Translations under genes and position numbers: made by a program
Notes under the pieces: model-generated
Database searches by the model: none
The model's input: the letters and a program-made list of their open reading frames with translations, nothing else
What the model was told of the DNA's origin: nothing
Shown here: piece by piece, positions 7,313 to 13,867 of the stretch
How the letters are laid out: every line of letters begins with the position of its first letter
Numbering within the stretch: position 1 is the stretch's first letter
Assembly: GCA_900549865.1 (NCBI GenBank)
Contig: URPU01000063.1
Location: 1-13,900, forward strand
Reading direction: 5' to 3'
From: an uncultured Eubacteriales bacterium
GTDB taxonomy: Bacteria > Bacillota > Clostridia > Oscillospirales > Oscillospiraceae
Length of the DNA: 13,900 bases

Positions 7313-7536
7313 CTTGAACTGACAACTTTAGCGCCTTTGTCCAAAAATGGTAAAAATTTTTGTGCGCAATGCTGAAATTACTTAGACAATTGAACAAAAA
7401 TGTTTGCATAAAAATCGACGATGCGTCGTAATATGTCAGCCGATATGACATATATGCGCCGCGGAAGAGCAAATAGAACCGCCGCCGGCGTGAAACAGAC
7501 CTGACCCGCCCGCGGCGCGGAGACCGAATATAAACG

Positions 7537-7567
7537 CATCACCCGTCATACACTATGACGGGTGATG
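7537..7567 (+). promoter_or_regulatory. 14-bp hairpin covering the tspO ribosome binding site
   Basis: A perfect 14-bp inverted repeat (7537-7550 with 7554-7567) has a 3-base loop cac. Its right arm contains GGGTGATG, the only Shine-Dalgarno-like sequence before the tspO ATG at 7574, as well as the alternative GTG (7562) and ATG (7565) starts. If transcribed, it would hide the ribosome binding site. It is not followed by a T run, so it is a poor terminator. It could also be a protein operator acting at DNA level. Confidence 0.7.
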
Positions 7568-7573
7568 ATTTCT

Positions 7574-8053
7574 ATGCAAAAAAAGCGTGTTAGACCGTGG
7601 CCGCTGGCCGCCGCGATATTGCTCCCGCTCGCATTGGGCGGACTTTCCGCCATGCTGACGAAGGAGGGCATGGAGCTTTTCAAGCTTATGCGCAAGCCGC
7701 CGCTCTCTCCGCCGGACTGGCTGTTTCCTGCGGCGTGGACGGTGCTTTATATACTCATGGGCACGGCGAGCTACCTCGTGTTCGCCTCGGACGCATCGAA
7801 AGTACGCAAAAGCCGCGCGCTGACCTTTTATGCCGTACAGCTCGGCATGAATTTCTTCTGGTCGATAATATTCTTCGGCCTTGAAATGTACCTCACGGCT
7901 TTTGTGTGGCTTCTCGGCATGTGGACGCTGATACTGATAAGCACGGTGCTGTTCAGCCACATCGACAGGCGCGCCGGGTATCTCATGCTGCCGTATCTCG
8001 CATGGACGGGCTTTGCCGGGTATCTCAACATCGGTGTGTATATACTGAACTGA
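7574..8053 (+). CDS. tspO: TspO/MBR family membrane protein
   Basis: The 159-aa protein has five predicted membrane helices and the family's signatures: KPPLSPPDWLFPAAW from 41, LYILMG at 58-63, LGMNFFWSIIFF at 90-101, and PYLAWTGFAGYLN at 140-152. TspO proteins bind porphyrins and tetrapyrroles and are tied to stress or tetrapyrrole handling; the exact role in anaerobic Firmicutes is open. The ATG at 7574 is chosen because GGGTGA lies 8 bases before it and the resulting length fits the family; GTG 7562 and ATG 7565 are in frame but have no site. It is transcribed away from the dehydratase operon and toward a membrane glycosyltransferase-like gene. Confidence 0.92.
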   Translation: MQKKRVRPWPLAAAILLPLALGGLSAMLTKEGMELFKLMRKPPLSPPDWLFPAAWTVLYILMGTASYLVFASDASKVRKSRALTFYAVQLGMNFFWSIIFFGLEMYLTAFVWLLGMWTLILISTVLFSHIDRRAGYLMLPYLAWTGFAGYLNIGVYILN

Positions 8054-8058
8054 ATTCC

Positions 8059-8090
8059 AAGCGGCGCGCTGAAAAAACAGCGCGCCGCTT
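8059..8090. terminator. Bidirectional hairpin between convergent genes
   Basis: A perfect 13-bp GC-rich stem (8059-8071 with 8078-8090) around loop aaaaaa begins 5 bases after the tspO stop and ends 16 bases before the stop of the convergent membrane-protein gene. The placement between converging genes fits a shared terminator. T runs are short on both sides. Confidence 0.75.
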
Positions 8091-8106
8091 AAAGTATCTC
8101 GTTGTA

Positions 8107-9624
8107 TTACTTCGTTCCGCTGTGCGCTTTCCGCCTCATCCAGAGGCCGGACAGCATCCCGCCGCAGGCCTCAAGCCCGGCGGCCGCCGCCGTGCAGAAC
8201 ACCGGCGCGTATATGTACAGATACCGCGCCCGCGCCTCGAAAAGCAGTTCATACGCCGCAATGCCCAGCAGAGCCAGCCACAGGGCGGATGCGCTTCCTT
8301 TCTTCCTGCAACCAGCGCAGAATGCGGAGAAGAGGCTCACCAGCAGCACACCGGCCCATAAAAGCTGCTCAAACGCGGAAAAGTACCGGTAGTTACTGCC
8401 GGAGTTGTAGAAAACAGAACGCAGCAGCGGCGACAGCGACGTGTTCGGCGGCTCCGGCACAGCGCGGTAGAACGCGCCCTCCGCGCCCCACGCGAAGGTC
8501 CCGTCGCCGTAGACGATGCGCATTTTCCTGTACAGGTGGCGCGCAAGCCCCGCCGCGCCGAACTCGTCCAGCCGTTCCCGGCATTTCTCAAGGTTGCCCG
8601 CTGTGCGCTCCGCCGCCGTGGCGAAGGTGGAGGAGTACCACACGTCCTCGGCGGAGTATACGCCGCCGGTCTCCTCGTTCAGCCCCATCATCAAAAAGTG
8701 TGCCGCACCGTATTTGCGCTCCGGGTCGAGGGAAAAGCCGATGCTGCGCCGCCCGGCGTCGATCAACGCCTGTGTTCCGGCGAAGGTCAGCCCCGCCAGC
8801 ACTGCGGCCAGCGCCAGCGCGGCGAATCGCCGCAGACTGCGCGTTCGTATAAGCTCGCAGCAGAATATGGCGATGAGCACTATAAGGCACTGCGGCTTTA
8901 TGAAGTACGATACACAGCCCAGCACGATGCACCCGGCGTATCTGACGCGCCGCCGCGCCCGGCCGGACACGGGCTTTGCATATAGATAGAAGCACGCCAG
9001 CGGCACGGCGAGGCACAGCGCATCGGAATAATATATCACCGTCCACGGGGAAATCCCGAACAGCAGCACCGCGGCGATGTAGCCGCACAGCGCGTATTTT
9101 TCATCAACGTACAGCTTCGCCGTCATGTATACCAGCGCGCAGGCAAGCGTGTTGACGGCGCAGTTTATCAGCACCATCCCCGGCATGGGCGACAGTCTTG
9201 TGCTGATGCCAAGCGCGCGGCAGACGCGTAAGGTGAATATCTCTAAAAAAGTGATGAGCAGGTTGTTCGGATAGCTCTGATAGTCGTAGTAGCTCGTCAT
9301 GTCGTTTCTGTATTCGCAGACATATGCTTTCACAGCGTCGGCGATGTGACCCGCATCCCAGCCCGTCTCAAAGGCGATGTTGTACGCGCACAGAAGCTGC
9401 CATATGAAAAGCAGCGCGCCGATGACTGCCGCCGCGCGGTCACAGGTGATGCCGTGCCCGCGTCTGCCGCGGCGCACAAGAAGCCCCACGCCCGCGGCGA
9501 TAACTGTCGCCGATGCAAACCGCGCTGCCGCGCCCGGGAGCAGGATCAGCACCAGCGCGGCCGAGATGAAAACGAATACGTACCGTATTAGATTTAAAGA
9601 GCTTTCTTTCTCTGCAATGTCCAT
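8107..9624 (-). CDS. Polytopic membrane protein, probable GT-C type glycosyltransferase
   Basis: The 505-aa protein has about ten or more hydrophobic helices. The first extracytoplasmic loop holds ETGWDAGHIADAV (86-98) followed by SYYDYQSYPNN (111-121), an acidic and aromatic arrangement like the loop-1 acidic motif of lipid-sugar-dependent GT-C glycosyltransferases. A large C-terminal outer loop and a late EARARYLYIYAP segment also fit that class. Assignment to a family is by layout only; a polymerase, flippase-like or unrelated membrane protein is possible. The ATG at 9624 has GGAGAA five or so bases upstream. It appears monocistronic with its own promoter at 9686-9715. Base composition is very GC-rich. 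It may act with the surface-glycan genes of this window, but that is inference. Confidence 0.75.
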   Translation of the reverse strand: MDIAEKESSLNLIRYVFVFISAALVLILLPGAAARFASATVIAAGVGLLVRRGRRGHGITCDRAAAVIGALLFIWQLLCAYNIAFETGWDAGHIADAVKAYVCEYRNDMTSYYDYQSYPNNLLITFLEIFTLRVCRALGISTRLSPMPGMVLINCAVNTLACALVYMTAKLYVDEKYALCGYIAAVLLFGISPWTVIYYSDALCLAVPLACFYLYAKPVSGRARRRVRYAGCIVLGCVSYFIKPQCLIVLIAIFCCELIRTRSLRRFAALALAAVLAGLTFAGTQALIDAGRRSIGFSLDPERKYGAAHFLMMGLNEETGGVYSAEDVWYSSTFATAAERTAGNLEKCRERLDEFGAAGLARHLYRKMRIVYGDGTFAWGAEGAFYRAVPEPPNTSLSPLLRSVFYNSGSNYRYFSAFEQLLWAGVLLVSLFSAFCAGCRKKGSASALWLALLGIAAYELLFEARARYLYIYAPVFCTAAAAGLEACGGMLSGLWMRRKAHSGTK

Positions 9625-9685
9625 GATATTCTCCGCGCGCCGCTTGGCGGTTCCACCGCCGGGCGCTCACAGTAAATTTACCGGT

Positions 9686-9715
9686 ATTTTATCACAGCGC
9701 GCCTGACCTTGACAA
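9686..9715 (-). promoter_or_regulatory. Probable promoter of the GT-C-like gene
   Basis: On the minus strand TTGTCA (9710-9715) and TAAAAT (9686-9691) are 18 bases apart, with an extended TG element. The 13 bases CTGTGATAAAATA around the -10 are also found at the plus-strand promoter (9938-9950). The predicted leader is about 55 bases. Confidence 0.5.
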
Positions 9716-9798
9716 GAGCGGGGAAGTCCGTCTTAAAGCGCATCGCAGATGGAAATTCCGACGCGCCAATTTACACAAAAAGGCTGCTACGCGCACGG

Positions 9799-9824
9799 TT
9801 TAACGTCTCTAATCATACGTTAAA
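9799..9824. promoter_or_regulatory. 8-bp inverted repeat, candidate operator
   Basis: TTTAACGT (9799-9806) and ACGTTAAA (9817-9824) form a perfect inverted repeat with a 10-base spacer, a layout typical of dimeric regulator sites with half-sites two turns apart or close to it. It lies about 96 bases before the -35 box of the plus-strand operon. No regulator gene is in the window. Confidence 0.4.
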
Positions 9825-9919
9825 AACGGATTTGTCTAAACAATAAAATAACAAACGAGGGATTAATTCAATTATTTTATCCAAAAAACATGCTTTCACA
9901 CATTTTTTTAGTGTTTATC

Positions 9920-9948
9920 TTGCATATTTTAAACCACTGTGATAAAAT
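9920..9948 (+). promoter_or_regulatory. Probable sigma-A promoter of the CooC/dehydratase operon
   Basis: TTGCAT (9920-9925) and TAAAAT (9943-9948) are exactly 17 bases apart, with TG one base before the -10 box. The predicted start near 9955 gives a leader of about 47 bases. The leader contains a small palindrome (CATAG/CTATG, 9963-9978) and then AAAGGGGGGA before the ATG at 10002. Confidence 0.65.
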
Positions 9949-10001
9949 ATCGACGATAAAGACATAGGCAGTACTATGCGTATTTTAAAGGGGGGACGCA
10001 C

Positions 10002-10766
10002 ATGGAAAATAAGGCCAAGATAATCACGGTCGCAGGCAAGGGCGGCGTGGGCAAAACGTCCATCTCCGCTTCTATAGTGAGGCTGCTCGTTGAAAAATAC
10101 CCGGACAAGAGGATACTCGCCATAGACGCAGATCCCGCCGTCGGTCTGTCCGTTGCTCTTGGCGTGGACGTTAAGCTGACGCTGGACGATATCCGGATGA
10201 GTATCGTTGACAGCGTTGAAAACGGCGACACCAAGGAAGCGCTTGAGCTTCTCTCTGAGGCGCGCTTCAGGATATTTGACGCGCTGGTGGAGATGCCTGG
10301 CTTCGCTTTTCTGGCGATTGGCCGTCCGGAGAGCTCCGGCTGCTACTGCAAGGTAAATTCCTACCTTAAGGAAGTGATCGGAATTCTCGCCAACAGCTTT
10401 GATTACGTCGTTATCGACGGCGAGGCCGGGATCGAGCAGATCCAGCGCCGCGTGATGGAAAAGGTCACGCACCTGCTGCTGATAACCGATCAGAGCAAGA
10501 AGGGCGAACAGGTTCTGGAAACCATCAAGGGCGTGGCGGACGAGCTTATCAGCTATGAAAAGATCGGCTGCATCGTCAACCGCATGACCAATCCCGAGCT
10601 TAAGGACATGATAAATGTTCCGGGCGTGGAAGTTCTCGCGTATATCCCGGCAGACAGCACATTCGCCGCGAATGACATCAAGGGCAGAAGTGTTCTTGAG
10701 CTGCCTGCGGATTCCGTAATGCTCAAGGGAGTGAAGGAAGCACTCCAGAAAATAGAAATTCTTTAA
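10002..10766 (+). CDS. CooC/MinD-type P-loop ATPase with CxC motif
   Basis: The 254-aa protein is a SIMIBI-class ATPase: deviant Walker A GKGGVGKTS at 12-20, DADPAVGLS at 42-50, and a Walker B-like VVIDGEAG. C114-Y-C116 follows a GRPESSG segment, matching the CxC motif by which CooC dimers bind metal. CooC proteins mature the nickel site of CO dehydrogenase, but no CODH gene is seen here; instead the gene leads an operon of dehydratase-family subunits and an activator. It may therefore insert or protect a metal cluster, or act as an ATP-driven electron donor in the NifH manner; both are inference. AAAGGGGGGA precedes the ATG. The gene uses more ATA and less C-ending codons than the two genes after it. 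Confidence 0.88.
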   Translation: MENKAKIITVAGKGGVGKTSISASIVRLLVEKYPDKRILAIDADPAVGLSVALGVDVKLTLDDIRMSIVDSVENGDTKEALELLSEARFRIFDALVEMPGFAFLAIGRPESSGCYCKVNSYLKEVIGILANSFDYVVIDGEAGIEQIQRRVMEKVTHLLLITDQSKKGEQVLETIKGVADELISYEKIGCIVNRMTNPELKDMINVPGVEVLAYIPADSTFAANDIKGRSVLELPADSVMLKGVKEALQKIEIL

Positions 10767-10782
10767 AGAAGAGGTGTAACAT

Positions 10783-11979
10783 TTGAAAGATCTTAAGCAT
10801 CTGATCTACTTTGAAAGCCTGCTTGAGAACGCTGACAATGAACTGGTGAAACAGGCGCAGGCCGACGGCGGCATAGCTCTCGGCTACACCTGCTACCATG
10901 TTCCCGAGGCACTGCTGAACGTCGGCAACTGCTTCTCCGTGCGTCTGCGCGCTCCCAACACGGGCTCCATCGACATCGCAACCTACTACATGTCCAACTA
11001 CACCTGCGAGTTCGCAAGGGCGCTGGTCGAGCGCGGCATAGAGGGCGGCTATCAGTTCCTCGACGCCGTGATAGGCGTGGACGCGTGCTCCATGATGAAC
11101 CGCGCCATGGAACACTTTGAGATCCTCAACATCAATGAGAAGCCCAATTTCTTCGTCACCCACTGCGACATCCCCTACAAGATCACCGACTACACCCTCG
11201 ACTCCTATGTCAAGCAGATGCGCCTGCGCGTGCTTGACAGACTGACCGAGACCTTCGGCGTTGACACCTCCGACGCCGCCATCCGCAAGGCTGTTGAGGA
11301 GCATAACGAGGTCTGCCGCATCATCTCCGAGATCGGCGAGATGCGCAAGGCCGAGAACCCGGTCATCACCGGCTATGAGTTCCACGTCCTCAACCTCGTC
11401 ACCTACACCTGCCCCAAGGCGCTCATCCTGCCGAAGCTGCGCGAGACTCTGGAAGAGCTGAAAAAGCGCAAGCCCGACAAGAAGCCCGCTTTCCGCGCCC
11501 GCGTTGCGATAGTCGGCTCCGAGATAGACGACCCCCAGCTCACCAAGCTCATCGAGGGCTGTGGCGCGCTGGTCGTGTCCGACCGTTACTGCTTCGGCTC
11601 CACTCCGGGCCGCGAAGTCATCGAGCTTAAGGACGATGAGGACGCGCTGCGTCAGATCTGCCTGCACGTGATGGAGCATTCCGAGTGTGCCCGCTACATA
11701 GCCGACGAGAAGGTGCACCAGCGCCGTGAGACGGCCGACCGTCTGGCGAAGGAGTTCAACGCGGAAGGCATCATCTATGAGCAGATGAAGTACTGCGACT
11801 ACTGGGGATTCGAGCGCGCGCTCGTTTCCCACATCATGCACGACGAATACGGCTGGCCCGTCCTGTCCATCGACAGACTTTACAACAACGGCAACTCCGG
11901 CCAGCTGCGCACCCGTGTCCAGGCCTTTGTTGAATCCCTTGAGATCAAACGCATCCACAAAGAGGAGGGCAAAGAATAA
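10783..11979 (+). CDS. 2-hydroxyacyl-CoA dehydratase-family protein, small subunit (copy 2)
   Basis: The 398-aa protein is a paralogue of 6039-7238 and carries the same signatures: YTCYHVPEALL with C37, YTCEFAR with C75, HNEVCR with C178, GSEIDDP at 245-251, RYCFGSTPGRE with C270, KYCDYWGFER with C338, and GQLRTRVQAFVES near the end. Cysteines common to both copies are 37, 50, 75, 102, 178, 210, 260, 270, 302 and 338. The start is TTG at 10783, with GAGGTG 6 bases before it. It lies 16 bases after the ATPase gene, and its TAA overlaps the next ATG by one base. Codons are strongly biased to C-ending forms (ATC, CTC, CGC), suggesting high expression. The family needs an ATP-dependent activator; one starts at 13868. 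Confidence 0.9.
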   Translation: MKDLKHLIYFESLLENADNELVKQAQADGGIALGYTCYHVPEALLNVGNCFSVRLRAPNTGSIDIATYYMSNYTCEFARALVERGIEGGYQFLDAVIGVDACSMMNRAMEHFEILNINEKPNFFVTHCDIPYKITDYTLDSYVKQMRLRVLDRLTETFGVDTSDAAIRKAVEEHNEVCRIISEIGEMRKAENPVITGYEFHVLNLVTYTCPKALILPKLRETLEELKKRKPDKKPAFRARVAIVGSEIDDPQLTKLIEGCGALVVSDRYCFGSTPGREVIELKDDEDALRQICLHVMEHSECARYIADEKVHQRRETADRLAKEFNAEGIIYEQMKYCDYWGFERALVSHIMHDEYGWPVLSIDRLYNNGNSGQLRTRVQAFVESLEIKRIHKEEGKE

Positions 11980-13772
11980 TGGCTAAAAAGGAAAAGATAC
12001 AGTACCCGAATCCCGAGTTTTGGAAGGCCAAAGACGAGATGAACTGGGACAAGCAGAAGGAAAATCTGCTTGAAGTCGGCGGCATCTTCTGGGACATGCT
12101 CAAAGCGACCGACTGGAAAGCCTTTGGTCAGGGCTGGGTCGATACCCTCAAGGCGGACGGCGAGCGTATAAAGGGCGAATATAAGGACTTCATGGCTCTC
12201 GATGCAGAGGGCAAGAAGGACCGCATCCTCAACGGTGAGCGCAGCCTCGGCCGCCTGTACGCAAAGGGCGCCATGGCCACCGTGCGCCGTGAGTGGCGCG
12301 GCATAAAGGACACCGCATACGACTTCTATGAGTGGGCGCGTATGTGGGGCATGCTCCTCATGACCTTCTCCAAGGACCTCATCCCCGCGCTCAACAGCGC
12401 GCTGTGGTACCGCTGGATGATCTCCTACTTCTGCTGCCATGGCTTCATGGACAAGAACATCATGGGTCTGCGCGGCTCCAACCTGCGTATGAGCCATCTG
12501 CTCATATACGATGTGTTCCGCTACGTTGCGGAGAACCTCGTTCTCTCCGCCAAGTGCGACACCAAGAACGGCAACAGCGGTGCCCTCAACCAGAGGACCG
12601 TCCTGTTCGACGAGATGACCATGGGCCAGATCATGGCCGGCTTCCCCGACCTGTACGGCTTCCCCCATCAGCTTCTCGCGGTGTTCCTCGTCTCCGAGAT
12701 AGACCAGCTCACCTGCGTGCCCTACATCGACGCTGTCGAGTCCTACGGCCTGCCGGCTGACTGCTGCCCCGTTCCCTCTTCCGAGTGCGGCGCGCTCGTC
12801 ACCGACTCCCTGCCTCACATGGGCTCCTGCTTCCTCTCCTCCTCCATGCCGTGCGACGGCTCCACCATGGCTTCGTCCTACTACTCCCGCCGCTTCCCCA
12901 ATGTTCCCGTGTTCCACCTGTGCTTCCCCGTCCGCTATATGGATGAGGAGACCGTCCAGATGGGCGCTGAGGACATCAAGGCCTGCATCAAGTTCATCGA
13001 AGAGAGAACCGGCGCGAAGTGGAGCTGGGATGCCTACTTCAAGCAGATCAAGCGCTTCAACATGGAGACGGACTACGAGCTTCAGAAGTGGGAAGTCAAC
13101 AAGAGTGCTTACCCCCAGCTTCTCGGCCCGTGCTACGAGCTGTTCCGCAAGTGGAACTACGAGATGGACGGCGGCGCCGATCCCCGCGTAGAGAAGACCA
13201 TGAAGAAGGTCAACGACATCCTCATGAAGGCCTACGAGAACAAGGAAGAGGCATGGCCCGGCAAGATGAAGTACCGCGCTATCGTGTGGTCCTGCCCGGC
13301 GCACTACTATGCCAACTTCTCCAACTGGCTGGCCAACTGCTGGGGCGTTAACGTCCTGGTCGAGATGGAATCCCTCAACTTCACCAAGCACCTCGAGACC
13401 GAGGATAAGGAAGAGGCAATGCGCGACCTCGCCCGCCTGTACGAGCGTATGGTCATGCGCCGCCACACCAACGGCGGTTACCAGAACGTCGTCGATGAGC
13501 TGTGGAAGCAGTGCGAAGACTGGAACGCCAAGCTCATCATCATGTACCAGAACGTTGCCTGCAAGAACATGGCGACCGTTCAGGGCGTTCTCGACGATCA
13601 GGGCCGTGAGCGCGGCTACGACCTCATCTGGGTCGAGCATGACCTTATGGATCCGCGTACCGTTTCCCGCCGCACCATGCGCGACAAGGTCAGCGAGTAT
13701 ATGCGCACCGTTATGCGCGCAGAGCCTGTTGATCCTTCCCTCGTCGAGTTTGACGACGAAGTCTGCATGTAA
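11979..13772 (+). CDS. 2-hydroxyacyl-CoA dehydratase-family protein, large subunit (copy 2)
   Basis: The 597-aa protein matches 4413-6023 in its last 500 or so residues. Family cysteines are in GLPADCC (C262, C263), MPCDG (C292), VWSCP (C439), ANCWG (C454) and ACKNMATVQG (C528); the end is PVDPSLVEFDD. C263, C292 and C528 align with C200, C229 and C465 of the paralogue. The first 60 or so residues, with many Lys, Glu and Trp, are absent from the paralogue; the following REWRGIKDTAY block (104-114) is shared. Classical subunits lack this N-terminal region. GAGGAGGG lies inside the end of the small-subunit gene and TAATG couples the two, so equal amounts are expected. Codon bias again suggests strong expression. 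Confidence 0.88.
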   Translation: MAKKEKIQYPNPEFWKAKDEMNWDKQKENLLEVGGIFWDMLKATDWKAFGQGWVDTLKADGERIKGEYKDFMALDAEGKKDRILNGERSLGRLYAKGAMATVRREWRGIKDTAYDFYEWARMWGMLLMTFSKDLIPALNSALWYRWMISYFCCHGFMDKNIMGLRGSNLRMSHLLIYDVFRYVAENLVLSAKCDTKNGNSGALNQRTVLFDEMTMGQIMAGFPDLYGFPHQLLAVFLVSEIDQLTCVPYIDAVESYGLPADCCPVPSSECGALVTDSLPHMGSCFLSSSMPCDGSTMASSYYSRRFPNVPVFHLCFPVRYMDEETVQMGAEDIKACIKFIEERTGAKWSWDAYFKQIKRFNMETDYELQKWEVNKSAYPQLLGPCYELFRKWNYEMDGGADPRVEKTMKKVNDILMKAYENKEEAWPGKMKYRAIVWSCPAHYYANFSNWLANCWGVNVLVEMESLNFTKHLETEDKEEAMRDLARLYERMVMRRHTNGGYQNVVDELWKQCEDWNAKLIIMYQNVACKNMATVQGVLDDQGRERGYDLIWVEHDLMDPRTVSRRTMRDKVSEYMRTVMRAEPVDPSLVEFDDEVCM

Positions 13773-13807
13773 TTGCAGCGCGGCATAGACCCTTTTAATG
13801 CTCTCAA

Positions 13808-13832
13808 GCCTGCCGCGGCTTGCGCGGCAGGC
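13808..13832 (+). terminator. Intra-operon hairpin between dehydratase and activator genes
   Basis: A perfect 10-bp GC-rich stem (13808-13817 with 13823-13832) with loop gcttg sits in the 95-base gap between the large subunit and the activator gene. It is followed by an A/T-rich stretch without a clean T tract. It could be a partial terminator or an mRNA 3'-end stabiliser that keeps the activator level below that of the dehydratase subunits. Confidence 0.55.
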
Positions 13833-13867
13833 ACAATGTATAAAAATAATTTTTGGAGGCGTACATA

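Larger units (their letters stand above)
7239..7573. other. Divergent regulatory region between the dehydratase operon and tspO
   Basis: No gene is seen in this AT-rich 335-base stretch. It holds the minus-strand promoter (7284-7312), an 8-bp inverted repeat with a 7-base spacer (7431-7438 with 7446-7453) that could be an operator, a smaller palindrome at 7417-7429, and the 14-bp hairpin over the tspO start. I found no convincing plus-strand promoter: TTGCAT at 7405 and TAATAT near 7430 are spaced 19 bases, which is weak. Confidence 0.6.
9625..10001. other. Divergent regulatory region upstream of the CooC/dehydratase operon
   Basis: No gene is seen. The left part carries a minus-strand promoter for the membrane protein. 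The AT-rich right part carries the plus-strand operon promoter, an 8-bp inverted repeat at 9799-9824, and a TTGTCTAA copy at 9832-9839. The stretch 9840-9910 is almost pure A/T and may act as an UP element or bend. Confidence 0.6.

Noticed and set aside
4401..7322. Long plus-strand frames opposite the minus-strand dehydratase genes
   Set aside because: They are antisense shadows of GC-rich codon-biased genes; composition is His, Val, Ala and Arg rich and no family motif or ribosome binding site is present.
6039..7472. Longer N-terminus (start near 7472) for the small subunit copy 1
   Set aside because: The extra 78 residues come from AT-rich DNA holding the promoter, have no counterpart in the paralogue, and the TTG at 7238 has a proper site.
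10002..10766. ParA/MinD cell-division or plasmid-partition ATPase
   Set aside because: The CxC motif and the operon context fit CooC better, and there is no ParB, MinE or centromere-like repeat nearby.
10723..13640. Long minus-strand frames opposite the plus-strand dehydratase genes
   Set aside because: They are antisense to genes with clear family motifs, have shadow-type composition, and lack start signals.
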